From contig DASXGX010000110.1 in NCBI GenBank assembly GCA_036488815.1, forward strand, positions 1 through 64,000: a stretch of 64,000 nucleotides of DNA, in the 5' to 3' direction. Position 1 is the first letter of the stretch. The number at the start of each line of letters is the position of its first letter. A program made the translations under genes and the position numbers. Below, in pieces: positions 1 through 12,000 of the stretch. The notes beneath the pieces are model-generated. The model was not told the DNA's origin, made no database searches, and was given only the letters and a program-made list of their open reading frames with translations. This DNA comes from Roseiarcus sp036488815 (GTDB lineage Bacteria; Pseudomonadota; Alphaproteobacteria; Rhizobiales; Beijerinckiaceae).

Positions 1-3000
1 CGTCGTTCCCAAGCCGAGCGCGCCGCCCGCCGTCGCCGATCCGCTCCCGGTCTCGGCCGTCAGCGATGTCGCTGCGATCGTCGTCGCCGCCTGCAGGTCG
101 AACGAGCCCTTCGCGTCGAGCGTATCTCCCGCCACGCCCGCGATCGATCCGTCCGTCGAGCTCAGGAGGATGTCCCCCGACGTCGTCTTCAGCGCCGTGT
201 AGCCTAGTGCTCCATAGGCCTCGATCGTCTGCGTCCCATCCGACGTCGCCGCGCCGATCTTCACCGTCGAAGTGTCCGACGTAACTCCGATCGTTCCGGT
301 CGTCGCCGAAAGCGTCGTCACACCGATCGCGCCCGTCGCGTGGATCGTCTGAACCGCGCCCGCGCCTGTCGTCCCGCTCGTCGACGAGCCCAGCGTCAGC
401 GCGCCCCCGCTCGTCGCCATCACGAACGTCCCGGCGTTGATCGTCGCCCAGTCGATCGAAGCCGCAGCCGCCGCAACCGGCGGCGTCGCCGTCGAAAGGC
501 TACCCGCCGTCAGCGTCACGCTTCCATTCGTCGCCGTCAGGCTCCCGATCGGCGCCAGGACCGTCGCGCCGACGCCCGCGTTGGACGTCGCGCTCGTCAG
601 TGACGCCGACCCGTCCGCGGTCAGCGAGACGCCCGCGATCGACGACGTGTCAGACGTCACGTCGATGTCCCCGCCGTCGCCAATTGTCGTCGTCAGCGTC
701 GTGAACCTGACCGCGCCATTCGCCTCGATCGTCTCGCTCTCGCCGCTCGCCGAGCCGATCGTGACGAAGCCGCCGGTCGAGGAGACCGTCAGCGTGGTCC
801 GCGCCGTCACGCTGTCGAGCGACAGGTTCGGCGCGCCCTCGATGTCGACGCTGCCATTCGCCGCGCTGAGGCTCGTCGCATGGAGCGCCGAGAGCGCCGT
901 CAGGGTGAGGTCGCCCTTGGCCGCCGTCGCGCTCAGATTGGCGATCTCGACGGAAATCGGGCCGATCGTCTCGCCGGCGTTCAATGTCGCGGCGACGCCC
1001 GCCTCCGTGTCCTCGATGAGCGCGGTCCCGCCATTGCCCAGGATGCTGCCCGCCGCTTCGATGTCGATGACAGATTCGCCCGCAGTCGTGTCCGCGGACG
1101 TGCTCGTCACCTGCCCGATCGTCACGCCGCCAGTCGAGGAAATGAGGATCGCTCCGCCCGCCGTGACGCCAGCCCCTTGGTCCATGCTGACGCTTGCAGC
1201 CTGCAGCGTCACCGCTCCCCTCGAAGACGATATGAGGCCGTCCACGGTCGAAGGCGTCGTCACCGTCTCGATGCGCAACGCGCCACTCGAGGTCAATGAC
1301 AGGCCGCTCGCCGCTGAAAATGTCGTCACATTCACCGCGTTCGCGCTCGTCAGCCACGCCGAACCGCCCGCCGAACCAGAAAGAACGCCGCCGCTGCCGA
1401 GCGTGAAGGCAAACGGCGTCGCAGTCCCGCCCGATGCGGCGGGGGCGCTCCCGATGTCTTCGCCCGCGATGAGCGTCAGGCTGTCGGCGCTCAGCATCGC
1501 GCTGGCGTCCATGGGCACGAGGCTGCCGGTTGTGGCGGTCAGGCTCGCGGTCTTTCCGGCGGTCACCGATTCAACGGTGAGATCGCCCGACGCCGCGGAG
1601 AGGATCGCGGCGCCCTTCGGCGCCGTGACGCTCGACCAGGATAGGGAGGTTCCCGCGTCAACTTCAGCGTCGCCGCTGGTCGGGGTCACGCTGTCGCCCG
1701 TGTTGGACTTTCCGCTCACAAGCTTCGCCGAGCCGTCCGCCGAAACCGTGCCGCCCGTGATCGACGCCGTATGAGACGTCACATCGATGTCGCCGCCCGC
1801 GCCCGCTGTCGTCGTCAGCACCGTGAAGCTGACCGCTCCATTCCCCGTGATCTTTTCGGCGCCACCCGTCGTCACCGAGCCGATCGTCACGGTTGAAGCG
1901 TCCGACGTTATCCCGATCGCCCCAGTCGTCGCGGTCGCCGTCGTCACATCGACCGCGCCGGAGCCATGGATCGTCTGCGCGCCGTCCGTCAGCGCCGTCC
2001 CGAGCGTTAGCGCGCCGCCGCTCGTCGCGGTCAGCGTCGTTGCCGCATCGATGTTCGTCGTCCATTGGATCAAGGCTGAGGAGGAAGGCGAGGCGAGGCT
2101 GCCGGCGACCAGCGTCACGCCGCCATTGGTCGCCGATGCGCTGGAGCCCTGGTTGGACGTCGCACTCGTCAGCGACGCTGAGCCGTCGGCCGTCAGCGAG
2201 CCGCCTGCAATCGAGCCCGCCACCGATGTCGCGTCGATGTCAGCATCGCTGCCCACGTTCGTCGTCAGCGTCGTGAACACGAGCGCGGTCTGCGCTTCGA
2301 TCGTCTGCGTCCCGCCGCTCGTCGCGGAGCCGAGCTTAATCCCCCCGACCGTGTTCGTGGCGTCGAATGTCGTCGCCGCATTCACCGTCGTCCAATTGAT
2401 CGCGGAGTTCCCCGCTTCGCCGGACGTCAACGTCACGCTGCCGGTCGTCGCCGCCACGGTCTGGCCCGTGTTTCCGCCCGTCGCCGCCTCGAGGCTCGCG
2501 GAGCCGTCGGCGGTCAGAGAGCCTCCTGTGATCGAGCCCCCCGTCGCCGTGATGTCGATATCGGCGCCGCTGCCTGATTTCGTCGTCAAGGTCGTGAAGC
2601 GGACGCCGTTCGCCGCCGTCAGCGTCTGCGTCCCGCCGCTCGTCGCGGTTTGGATGCTGATGTCGCCGTTGACGGATTTGGCGTCGGCGGCTGTGGCGTC
2701 GAGCGTCGTCGCGGCGCTAAGCGACGTCCAATTGAGATGATTTTGCGCCGACAGCGCGATCGCGCCTGTATGGGCCGTCAGGCTGTCGCCGTGATTGTCT
2801 CCGGAAGACAGGATGGATATCGAATCCTCCGCGAAAATGGTCTTGCCCGAGAAGGAATTCGCCTCCGTCACGTCGATGTCGCCGGCGTTGGCGGTCAGGT
2901 TTTCAACCTGGACGGCGCCTGTCGCGGAATACGTCTGCGTCCCCCCGCTCGTCACCGAATTCAGCAGGTTGATCGAGCCGCCGTAGACGGTCGCCTCGAA

Positions 3001-6000
3001 TGTCGCGCCGGCGTTCACTGTCTGCCAGGAAAGAGAACCCGCGCTCGCCGGCGTCACGACTCCAGCCGCGAGGCTCGCATCGCCCCCGGTCGTCAGGCTG
3101 CTTGTCCCGACAAGCGACGTCGCCGAATCGATCGTCGCCGCGCCGAGCGCCGACACGGTGTCGACATGCACGCTGGCGCCGGAGATCGCGACATTCCCAT
3201 TCGAGTGGATCGACGAGGAGGCCAGCGTCACGCCGCCGACGACGACGCCCTGCCCTTCGACCTCGCCCTTCGTCGATGTCACATCGATCGAACCCGTGTC
3301 GCCCGCCACGCCCGTCGTTTCGAGTTGCGTGAACAGAAGATTGCCGGTCGCGGAGAGCGTCTGCGTCCCTCCGCTGAGCACCGAATCGAGGACCAGCGAT
3401 GTTCCGGACAGAGAAACGGCGCCCGTCGCCTGCACCTGCGTCGCCTCAAGCGCCGAGGTCGCGGCGAGAGAGATCGAGGCGTCCGTGCCCGTCACATTCG
3501 CCGTCAAGTAGGGCGCCGAGATGGTCAGCGGCGCAAGGGCCGTCCCGATGCCCGCCGTCGCAGTTAAATCAAGGCTGCCGTTCGTCGCCGCCTGAACGTT
3601 GAGCGCGTCGCCGTTCGACAGGATCGAGCCGCCGGCGAGGATCGTCACTGTATTCGAGGCCGCGGCTGAGGTGAGCGTGCTCGCCACCAGGCCGAGCGTG
3701 GCGTCGCCGGATGTGTCGATGCCGATGGTCCCAGTCGCCTGGATTGCGCCGCCCGTTTGCATGCCGAGCGAAGCGGACGTCAACGAGACGTTGCCGGCCG
3801 TGTCGATCGTCCAGGGCTGCGCGGTCGTTCCCGCCGCGACCGTCAGCGCGCCGCCGACGACGAGCGACAGGTCGCCCCCAGTGACGAGGCTCGCAACGGT
3901 CAGGTTGTTCGGCGCATTGCCGCCGATGGTGGGCGCGCTGATATAGGCGGCGCCCGTCGCAGTCGCGGTGAACGCGGCGCTCGCCAGAACCTCGAACGGC
4001 GTCGTGCTCGTGCCGATCGTCCCGCCGGAATCGAGAATGATGTTCGGCGCCTCGACGTTGACGCCGGTGAGGTCGGAGAGGATCGAATAACCGGATGCGG
4101 TTGTGATCGACGCCGTGCCCGCCGCGCCGCCGGCCGAGACGCGCTCGATCTCGGCGTTGCCGCTGGCGAAGCTGAGATAGACGTCGCCGCCGCCCGAGGC
4201 GTTCGTCAGCACGCCGCTGGTCTGGATGGTGAGCGCCATCGTCGACGACCCGATGCTGCCGGTGCCGGCGTTGAGATTGATGTCGCCGGTCGCCACGATG
4301 TTGGTCGACGCCGCGCCCGGCTCGACGGAGGCGAGGATGCTGCCCGGCGCCGCGACATAGACGTCGCCCTTGGCCGAGACGCTGTTCAGCGTGACTGACG
4401 ACGAGCCCGTCGAGCCCGTGCCCGACGTACCCTGGAGGTAGACGGCGCCGGCCGACGAGATCGTGAAGGCGCCGGTGGCGGACACGAAGATCGGCGCGGT
4501 CTGGGGCAGGCTCAAGCCCGTCACGGTAGCGCCCGGCGGCAGATTGTCGAGGTCCGTCCCGGCGGGCAAAGGCTGGCCATTCGCCAGCGTTCCCGTGAGT
4601 TGCACGGAACCCGGCGTCGTCGCCACGGCGATCGCCGCCTGCTCCTGCGGGGTGAGCGAGTCCGAGGCGAGCAACGCGAGCGAGAACGCGATCGGCGCCG
4701 TCAACGTGCCGACGGAGCCCGAGCCAACGGTAATGTTGACGTCGTGGCCGACGATATTCGGCGTCGCGCTGCTGCCGACGTTGCCGCTCGCAGGCTGAAA
4801 CGCCGAGACGTCGATGGCGTCGACGAGCTGCTGCGCGGTCCAGTTGGCGCCCTGCGTCAGCGATGTCGCGAGCGTGCTGCCGGCGGCCACGGTAAAGTCG
4901 TAGGCGTAGGCCGTCGCATGCCCGGAAGCCGTCTGCCAATTCGCGCCGTAGGCCTGCGACAGGACCGTGGCGTAGCCCTGGTAGAGGCTGTTCGCATAGG
5001 TTTGGATCTGCGCCGACGTCACCTGCGCGACCGTCTCGCCGTTCGCGGCCGCCGCGGCCGCAGCATAGGGCGACGTTTTGGGATCGGCGCTCGTCAGCGT
5101 GAAGACGCCTTTCGTCGCCGTTCCGGCGGCGATGAGCGTCGGATAGGCGGCGAGCGCCGCGTTCACGTCCTCGTCGAAGACGGTCGCCTCGCTCTGGTAG
5201 AGAGCGTTCGCGTAACTCTGGATCTGCGCGGACGTCACTTGTGACACGGACACGTTGTTCGCCGTCGCCGCGGCCGCCGCGTAGGACGACGTCGTCGGGC
5301 TGGCGTTGGTCAACGAGAAGACGCCGCCAGTCACCGTGCCGGCAGCGAGGAGCGATTGGTAGCTCGAAAGCGCCGTGCTCGCCTGCGTCGACGTTGGGAT
5401 GACGGTCGCCTGCCAGTTTGCGCCATAGGCTTGTGTGAAGGTCGCGGCATAGTTTTGATATTGCGCGTTCGCCCAAGCTTGGATTTGCGCGTTGGTTATT
5501 GAGGCGACGGGAATGCCGAGCGCCGCCGCCGCCTGCGGCGCGAAGTTTGCGAGCGCCGTCGCGTTGAGCACGAACAGCCCGTTCGCGCTCGCGAGCGTGT
5601 TCGCCTCCGATTGAATCTGCGCGTTCGTCAGCGACGTGAATTGCGCCGAGCCGTTCTGCGCCGTCCGCGCCGCCTGCGTCGCCGCAGCATTGGCGAGCGG
5701 GCTATAGAGCACGTAGGTCGTCGCATCCAAGGTGATCGCGCCGGTTCCGATCGAGCCGTTCGCCAGGAAGGCGGCGAAACTGGTTAGATCGGCGTCGACG
5801 GTGTTCTGGAAGCTCGTGATCGAGACGGCGCCGGCCGCCGCGTCGCTGCCGGCTTCGATGTTCAGGCTCGATACGATATTCGCGACCTGGGCGCTCGTCA
5901 GCGACGAAGCGGGCGTCTGCGACACCGCCGAGTAGACGCCGCCGTTCGGCACGTCGATCGTGATGTCGCCGGCGCCGGACGTGGACGCAATCTGGCCGAC

Positions 6001-9000
6001 GAGGAGGTTGCCATGCGGAACCGTCAACCCGACGTCGCCGTAGGCCGAGATGTTCGCGGTGACGTTGTCGTAGGAACCGGTGACGGAGTTGTACCCTGAG
6101 ATCAGGGCCAAAGGCGACGATGCGGAGCCGATTGATCCGGTCGTGCTCGTCAGCGTCACATTGGCGGCGCTGACCGAGAAGCCGTAAGGGCCCGACGCCA
6201 GAGTTCCGGCTGCATTGACGACGACGGTTCCATAGCCCGAGGCCGCATTCGCCGCGAAGCCGTTGGCGCCGGAATTCAACGTGACGTAGACGTTGCCGTT
6301 CTCGCCGTTCACGTACAACGAACCGACGGCCGTTCCGAGGCCCTTGCTCAGGGTGACGTCGAGCGGCGTTCCCGAGGAGCCGATCCCTAGATTGCCGATG
6401 ACGTTCAAGGAATTCGACGTCGTAGTTGCTGTCGCCGTCTGCGTGACGCTACCGGTCAGCGAGAAGATCTGGGCCCCTCCGGTCGCGTTGGTGATGGCGC
6501 CGCCAAGAATCAGCGAGCCGAAGCTCGTGATGTTGACGCTCCCCGTCGCGTTGCCGCCGAAGCTGATGCCAAACGGATTGTCCGCCTTGACCGTCGTCGT
6601 GAGGCGCAGGAACGCCTGGGTCGGATAGTAATAAGAATATTGCACATCGCCGCCAGGCTGGGTCGCGAAGCCGAGGCTCCCATCGGAGTAGTTAACGTCC
6701 TCTAGGACGCCAGAAGTTCCCACCGTGTTGCCAGTGATCGTCTCCTGGAAAGCCGGATCTTGATTGACGCCGTTTTGGACGTTGCTGCTGATGATCACCC
6801 GGCCGACCGGGGTCGTGGATTGAGCAGACGAAGAAGCCGGGCCAGAGGCGTTGAGACTCGAGATATACGACGGATTCACATAGTACCAAGGATCCTGCGC
6901 CGTCCCGGAGCTGAAGGTCCAGTCACTCGCGCTGACGGGGTTGCCGCTATCGAAAGCATATTCCGTGACCGTCCTCGACAGCGTTGCTTCCTGAACGAAC
7001 TGGAATTCGGCGCCGACCACGGTCTGATAGGTCGTGCTCGACGACGTGCTGCCACTCGGCAGGTTGACCTGCACCGCGTCCCCGACCAGGCTCCCGTTGC
7101 TGTCGACCGGGCTCGCGCCGTTGTCGCTCAGATACTCCTTGAGACCCGTTGCCGGATTGTAGATATAGGTGGCCGTGTCCTGATAGTCGCTGTTGTCGAC
7201 CTGATCGATCAGCCGGTTGGTGATCATGACGGTGCTGGTCCCGGCAGCCGCGCCCGCGGCCGAGCCCGTGTTGATATCCGCGAGATCGAGGCCGATTTGC
7301 GATTCGTTGGTGATCGAGACGCTGCCGTAACCGGCGTTCACATGGATGTTGCCGAGCGTGTTGGTGCTGACGATGTCGCCGTCGAGCTTGACATTCGCGC
7401 CGGACGAGAAGGTCGAAATATTGCCGAAGGAGATCTGGTTGGTCGCCCCGTTGTAGGTCACCGGAACGCTGAGAGACGCCGAGGCCGCATTCAACGACAG
7501 GAACGGCGTGATGTCGACGGAGCCAAATGGTTGGGCGAGCAAATATTGGGCCTGCGCCGAAGTGTAACCTGCGGCGATGACCTCATTGGGTAGCGCAAGC
7601 CAGTCAGCGATGTAGGCGATGACGTTGCCCGAATACAACTCCTTATACATTTGCGAAAAGTCGCCGAGAACCATCCCGAGTTGGGCCGACACGTCGGCGG
7701 AATAGCTCGTCGACTTGCCGACGGTGATCGAGCCGTTGACGTCGATGGTCGCCGCGGTGATCGCGACATAGCTGCCATAGACCTGCTGGCTGGCGGCGCT
7801 GCCGCTGAGATTTTCGTTGTCGGCCGCGTTCGCGTTGCCGGTCGCCGAATAGCTGTAGCTTAACGACCCCTCATAGACATAATTCGGCTGTTGGCTGGGT
7901 CCGTAGTGGCCATCGACATCCGCAATGTCATAGCCGCCGCCGCTCAGGCAACTGGAGGAGCCGACGCCTTGAATGCAACCGCCGAAAAGCACTAAGGCGT
8001 TACTGTGGGGGTAGGTATTTCCAGCGTGGCCGTACAGTGCGTCGTCGATATAGTAGTAGGCCTCGGTCGCCGCAGAGCCGTCCGTCGCAATCGTGCCGCT
8101 CACGTAATAATAGCTACCGCCTCCCGCGTCCTGGGCGGACTGGCCGTTGTAGCTTCCGCGCAAGTAGATTGAGGTAGCGACATACTCCATGGCGGTGTCA
8201 GCGTTGGGCGCCGAGAAAATGGAGGTCGACGGGGCTCCGCCCGGATAGACGATCGCCGACGCCCATTCCGAATAGGCCGAGCCGCCGGCGATGTAATCGC
8301 CCGAAGCGTCGTCCGCCTGGAATACATAGGCGCCGTTCGGCTCATAGGTGATGGCTTGATCGGCCGTAATGTTGGCGTCGGCCTGAACCTTCTTCCCATT
8401 GGCGTTTTCGACCGTGCCGGCCGAACCGATCGATCCGTAATCGTTGTAGAGAGCGATGAGGCCGCCGACATTGGTCAGCGGCGCCGTGTTGAACAGCCCA
8501 GGGCCGGCCGAGGAATCGCCGACACTGCCGCCGTAGGTCAGGGTGACCGTGATCGTGCCCGAGGAATCGACGACGTTCCGGCTTACCGTCATGCCCGCGC
8601 TCTGCGCGGCGGCGAGGCCGGCGGCTCCGTTGAAGACGACGGAGCCGCCAGGCGTGTCCGGGATATAGGCGCCGCCTGCGAGAATGAGATAGATCGGGTA
8701 ATTGTCCGTGACCGTGATCGTCGGCGAGCCATAGGCCGTGAGCGTCCCGGAACCCATCAGCGTATCGGCCTTGATCCGGATGACGCCGCCGGAGGCGTAG
8801 AGCGCGCCGAGCGAGACGGTCGGCACCGCGCTCGTCGAGACGAGGTTGCCGAAGGCCCCAGGCCCGGTGAAGTCGTCGTTCAGGAAGGTCAAGATGTCGA
8901 AGTTCGGGGTCGCGGCGTAGGAGACCGGAGCGCCGCCCGGCGCCACCGTGATCGTGAGATCGCTGTTGATCGTCACGTCTTGGGTATGATACTCGCCGGC

Positions 9001-12000
9001 GACAACGGCGGCGCCGATCGTGACGACGGACGTCGTCGGCGCCGAGGTATTGTTGCTGCCGTCGGTGACCGGAATGAAGCCGAGCTCGTAGCCATGGCCG
9101 GTGCCGTCCGAGGCGAGCACAGGGCTGCCTTCATCGGCGTTGATCGTGACGTTCGCGCCCGAAGCGATCAGGGTCTGCGGCCCTGTCGCCGTCGTGTCCG
9201 CGATATCGACGGTCGCGTTGCTGCCGATCGTCGTGCTGGCTGACGCGAGCGGAACCGCGATGAGACCGCGCACATAGGCCTCGGCATTGGTGTCGCCGAA
9301 GAGCGAAGTGGCGTAGCCGCCGTCGATGTAGTCGCCGGCCGTGATGTTGACGTCGCCGAAGCCGTTGATGATCGTCGGTTGGTTCGCCGTGGTCGACGCG
9401 AGGACCGTGATCGTCTGATTGCTCGTCAGATTGATGTTGGCGATCGCCTCGCCGACGCCGGCGACGCCATAGGTGGTGACATAGGCGTTGGCGGTGACGG
9501 ACCCGGTTGTGTAGGTCCCAATGTCGAGGATGCCATAGGTCGCGATGGCCGCTCCGGCGCCGATCGTGACGGAATTGTCGATCTGGCCTGGCGCGCCAGA
9601 CTGCCCGCCCACTTCGCTGTTGACGCCGGCCCCCTCGATCAGGCCGCCTGTCGTCAGACTGTCCGTATCCGAGATGAAGACGGTCGTGCTGGCGATGATT
9701 GCGATGCTGCCGGGATCGTTGACGGGATCGAAGCCTGAACTCAGGATCGCGTCGGCCCCGATCGTGATCGTTGCGCCTGGGCTGCTATTGTCGAATGTGA
9801 TGGCGCTCGTTGCGCCGGCGCCGTTGATGCCGCCGCCCGCGCCGGCCTGCGTGCCGGATGACGCATCTTCGTAGTTGTTGGTGGCGGTGATGTCGATCGC
9901 CGGCGCGCAGCCACCGTTGAGGCAGGGCGATAGGCCGGCGGCCGTCGCGTAGAGGGTCGCGCCGTTCCCGACGGTGACCCCGACGTTCGAGAACACGTCG
10001 TGCGACGAGAGCGCCGCGCTGGCGCCGACGAGGCCGGCGTTGAGCGACTCCGCCATCTCGCCGAAATTGTCGGTGTGGCTGGCGGCGATCTGAATCGACG
10101 TCGCCTGGATGAACGAGTTGGCGCCGATCGTGGCGGCGACATTGGACGTATCCGACGTCGCGGCGCTGGCCCCGTCGCCCGCGAAAAGGCCGCCGCTGCC
10201 GGCAATCGCCAGCGCATTGTTGGTGTCGTCGCCGGAAGCGCTGACGATCACGCCCGCGACCAGGCTCACGGAGGTCCCGGGCGATGTCTCATAGAGAGGC
10301 GTCGTCGCATAGAGACTCGCGGTCGTGTTGGGCGAGGATTCCGCCGTGACGATGACTGCGCCTACGGCGAGACCGCCCGAAATGGCGACGCCGTCGCCCT
10401 GCGCGAACTGGTCCGAATTGTTGGCGGCCTCGACGGAGATGTTTCCGCCCGGCAGCGCGAGATACGCCGTCGAGCCGCCACCGGTCGCTGTGACCGTGGC
10501 GTCGCTCTCCGCCGTCGCCACCGTTCCATTGGCGGCGACGAAGAGGGAGCCGCTGCCGGCGATGCTCCAGGCGGCGGCGGTCGTGCCGCCCTGCTCGAAC
10601 TGGCTGGTCGAGCCCGGCGCCGTCGAACTCGACGGAAAGGAGGATGCGGGTTTGCCGTTGATGTCCGTCGCCGCCAGAATCGAGAGGCCGTTGGTGACGC
10701 CGAGAACCGCCGCGCCATCGACATTGGCGGTGACGTTCGCGGTCACGTCCGCCTCGGAGACGGAGGCGCCAACCGCGTCGCCCAAGCCGACCGACACGCC
10801 AAAGGTGAAGGCCTTGGCGTCCGGCGTGTCCGTCGCCTGGACGGTCAATCCGCTTCCGGGCGCGATGATCGTCGAGGCGCCGATGACGCTCGCCAGCACC
10901 GTCGCATTGTCGGTCGCCGAGGCGTCGGCGCCCGCGCCGGCCTCGCCGCCGCCGGCGCCTGCCAGCGCATAGGCATAGGTGTTGCCAGCGTCGCTTGCCT
11001 GGACCAGCACCGAACCGGCAACGACGTCGCCGACCGTGGTGACGGTTGTCGTGATCTTGCCGGTCGGCGACGTACTCGTTGTCGTCACGCCGGCGACGGG
11101 ATCGGCGCTGTCGTCGGCGGTCGTCGCCGGCGCGCCCGTCGTCGTGGTGGTCACGCCGCCGGTCGTCGTGGTCGTGGTTATGGTCGAGGTCGACAGCGTC
11201 GCGATCTCGGCGGTGACCGTGCTGTCGCGATCGGCCGTCGCAACCGACACGCCCGCGGCCACGGCGCCGATCGCCGCGCCATAGGCGTTGGCCCAAACGG
11301 TCGAGGAATCGGTCGCCGTCACGGAGACGGAATTCGCCGCCAGAGTGACGGGCGCGGTGACGGTCGGATCGGTCGTCGATGTGACCGTGCCCGTACCGGC
11401 GTCGACGGTCGAGCTCAGCTCGGCCGTGACGTCGTCGCTGTCGTTGGAGAAGGCCAGCGCGCCGGCGACCCCGACAAAGAGGCCGCCGGCGCCTGCGAAG
11501 ACCACCGAGTCGACCGCTTCGCCCGATCCGTCGTCGCCGGCGTTCGCCGCGATCGACAGACTGTTGGTGATGATCGTGCCGCCGGTGGCGGTCGCGTTGA
11601 TGGTCTGGTCGACCTCGCTATAGCCGACCGAGGCGCCGACCCCGGCCGCGCCGAGACCGACCCCGAGACTGCCGACGATGTTGTCCGTCGCGAGGGCGCC
11701 GGTCGCGTTGATCGTGACGCTCGCAGCCGTGACGCTGCCGCCGATGATCGAGGCCGAATTGCCGTCGATCGCCGCGCCGACGGCTGCGACGAGATCGACG
11801 CCGGTCGCGGCCGTGCCTGCCGCGAGGGTCCCGGAGCCATTGGCGTTGAGATCGCCGAGGTCGGCGCTCGACGATCCCGGCCCGACCAGAATCACGCCCA
11901 CCGTCGCGGCAATCCCGACCTCGCCGCCCAACGACGCTGTGGCCGTGAGCAGATTGATGTCACGGGTCTCGTTCGCGAGAACCGACACCTCGCCGGGGGT

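Noticed and set aside
437..2740. Long Val/Pro/Ala-rich plus-strand frames
   Set aside because: Antisense shadows of the repeat-rich adhesin; no ribosome sites, domains or signal peptides.
3569..5476. A 635-codon minus-strand frame starting MGERAISKL
   Set aside because: Arg-rich wrong frame of the adhesin; the correct minus frame shows AQIQ repeats and beta modules.
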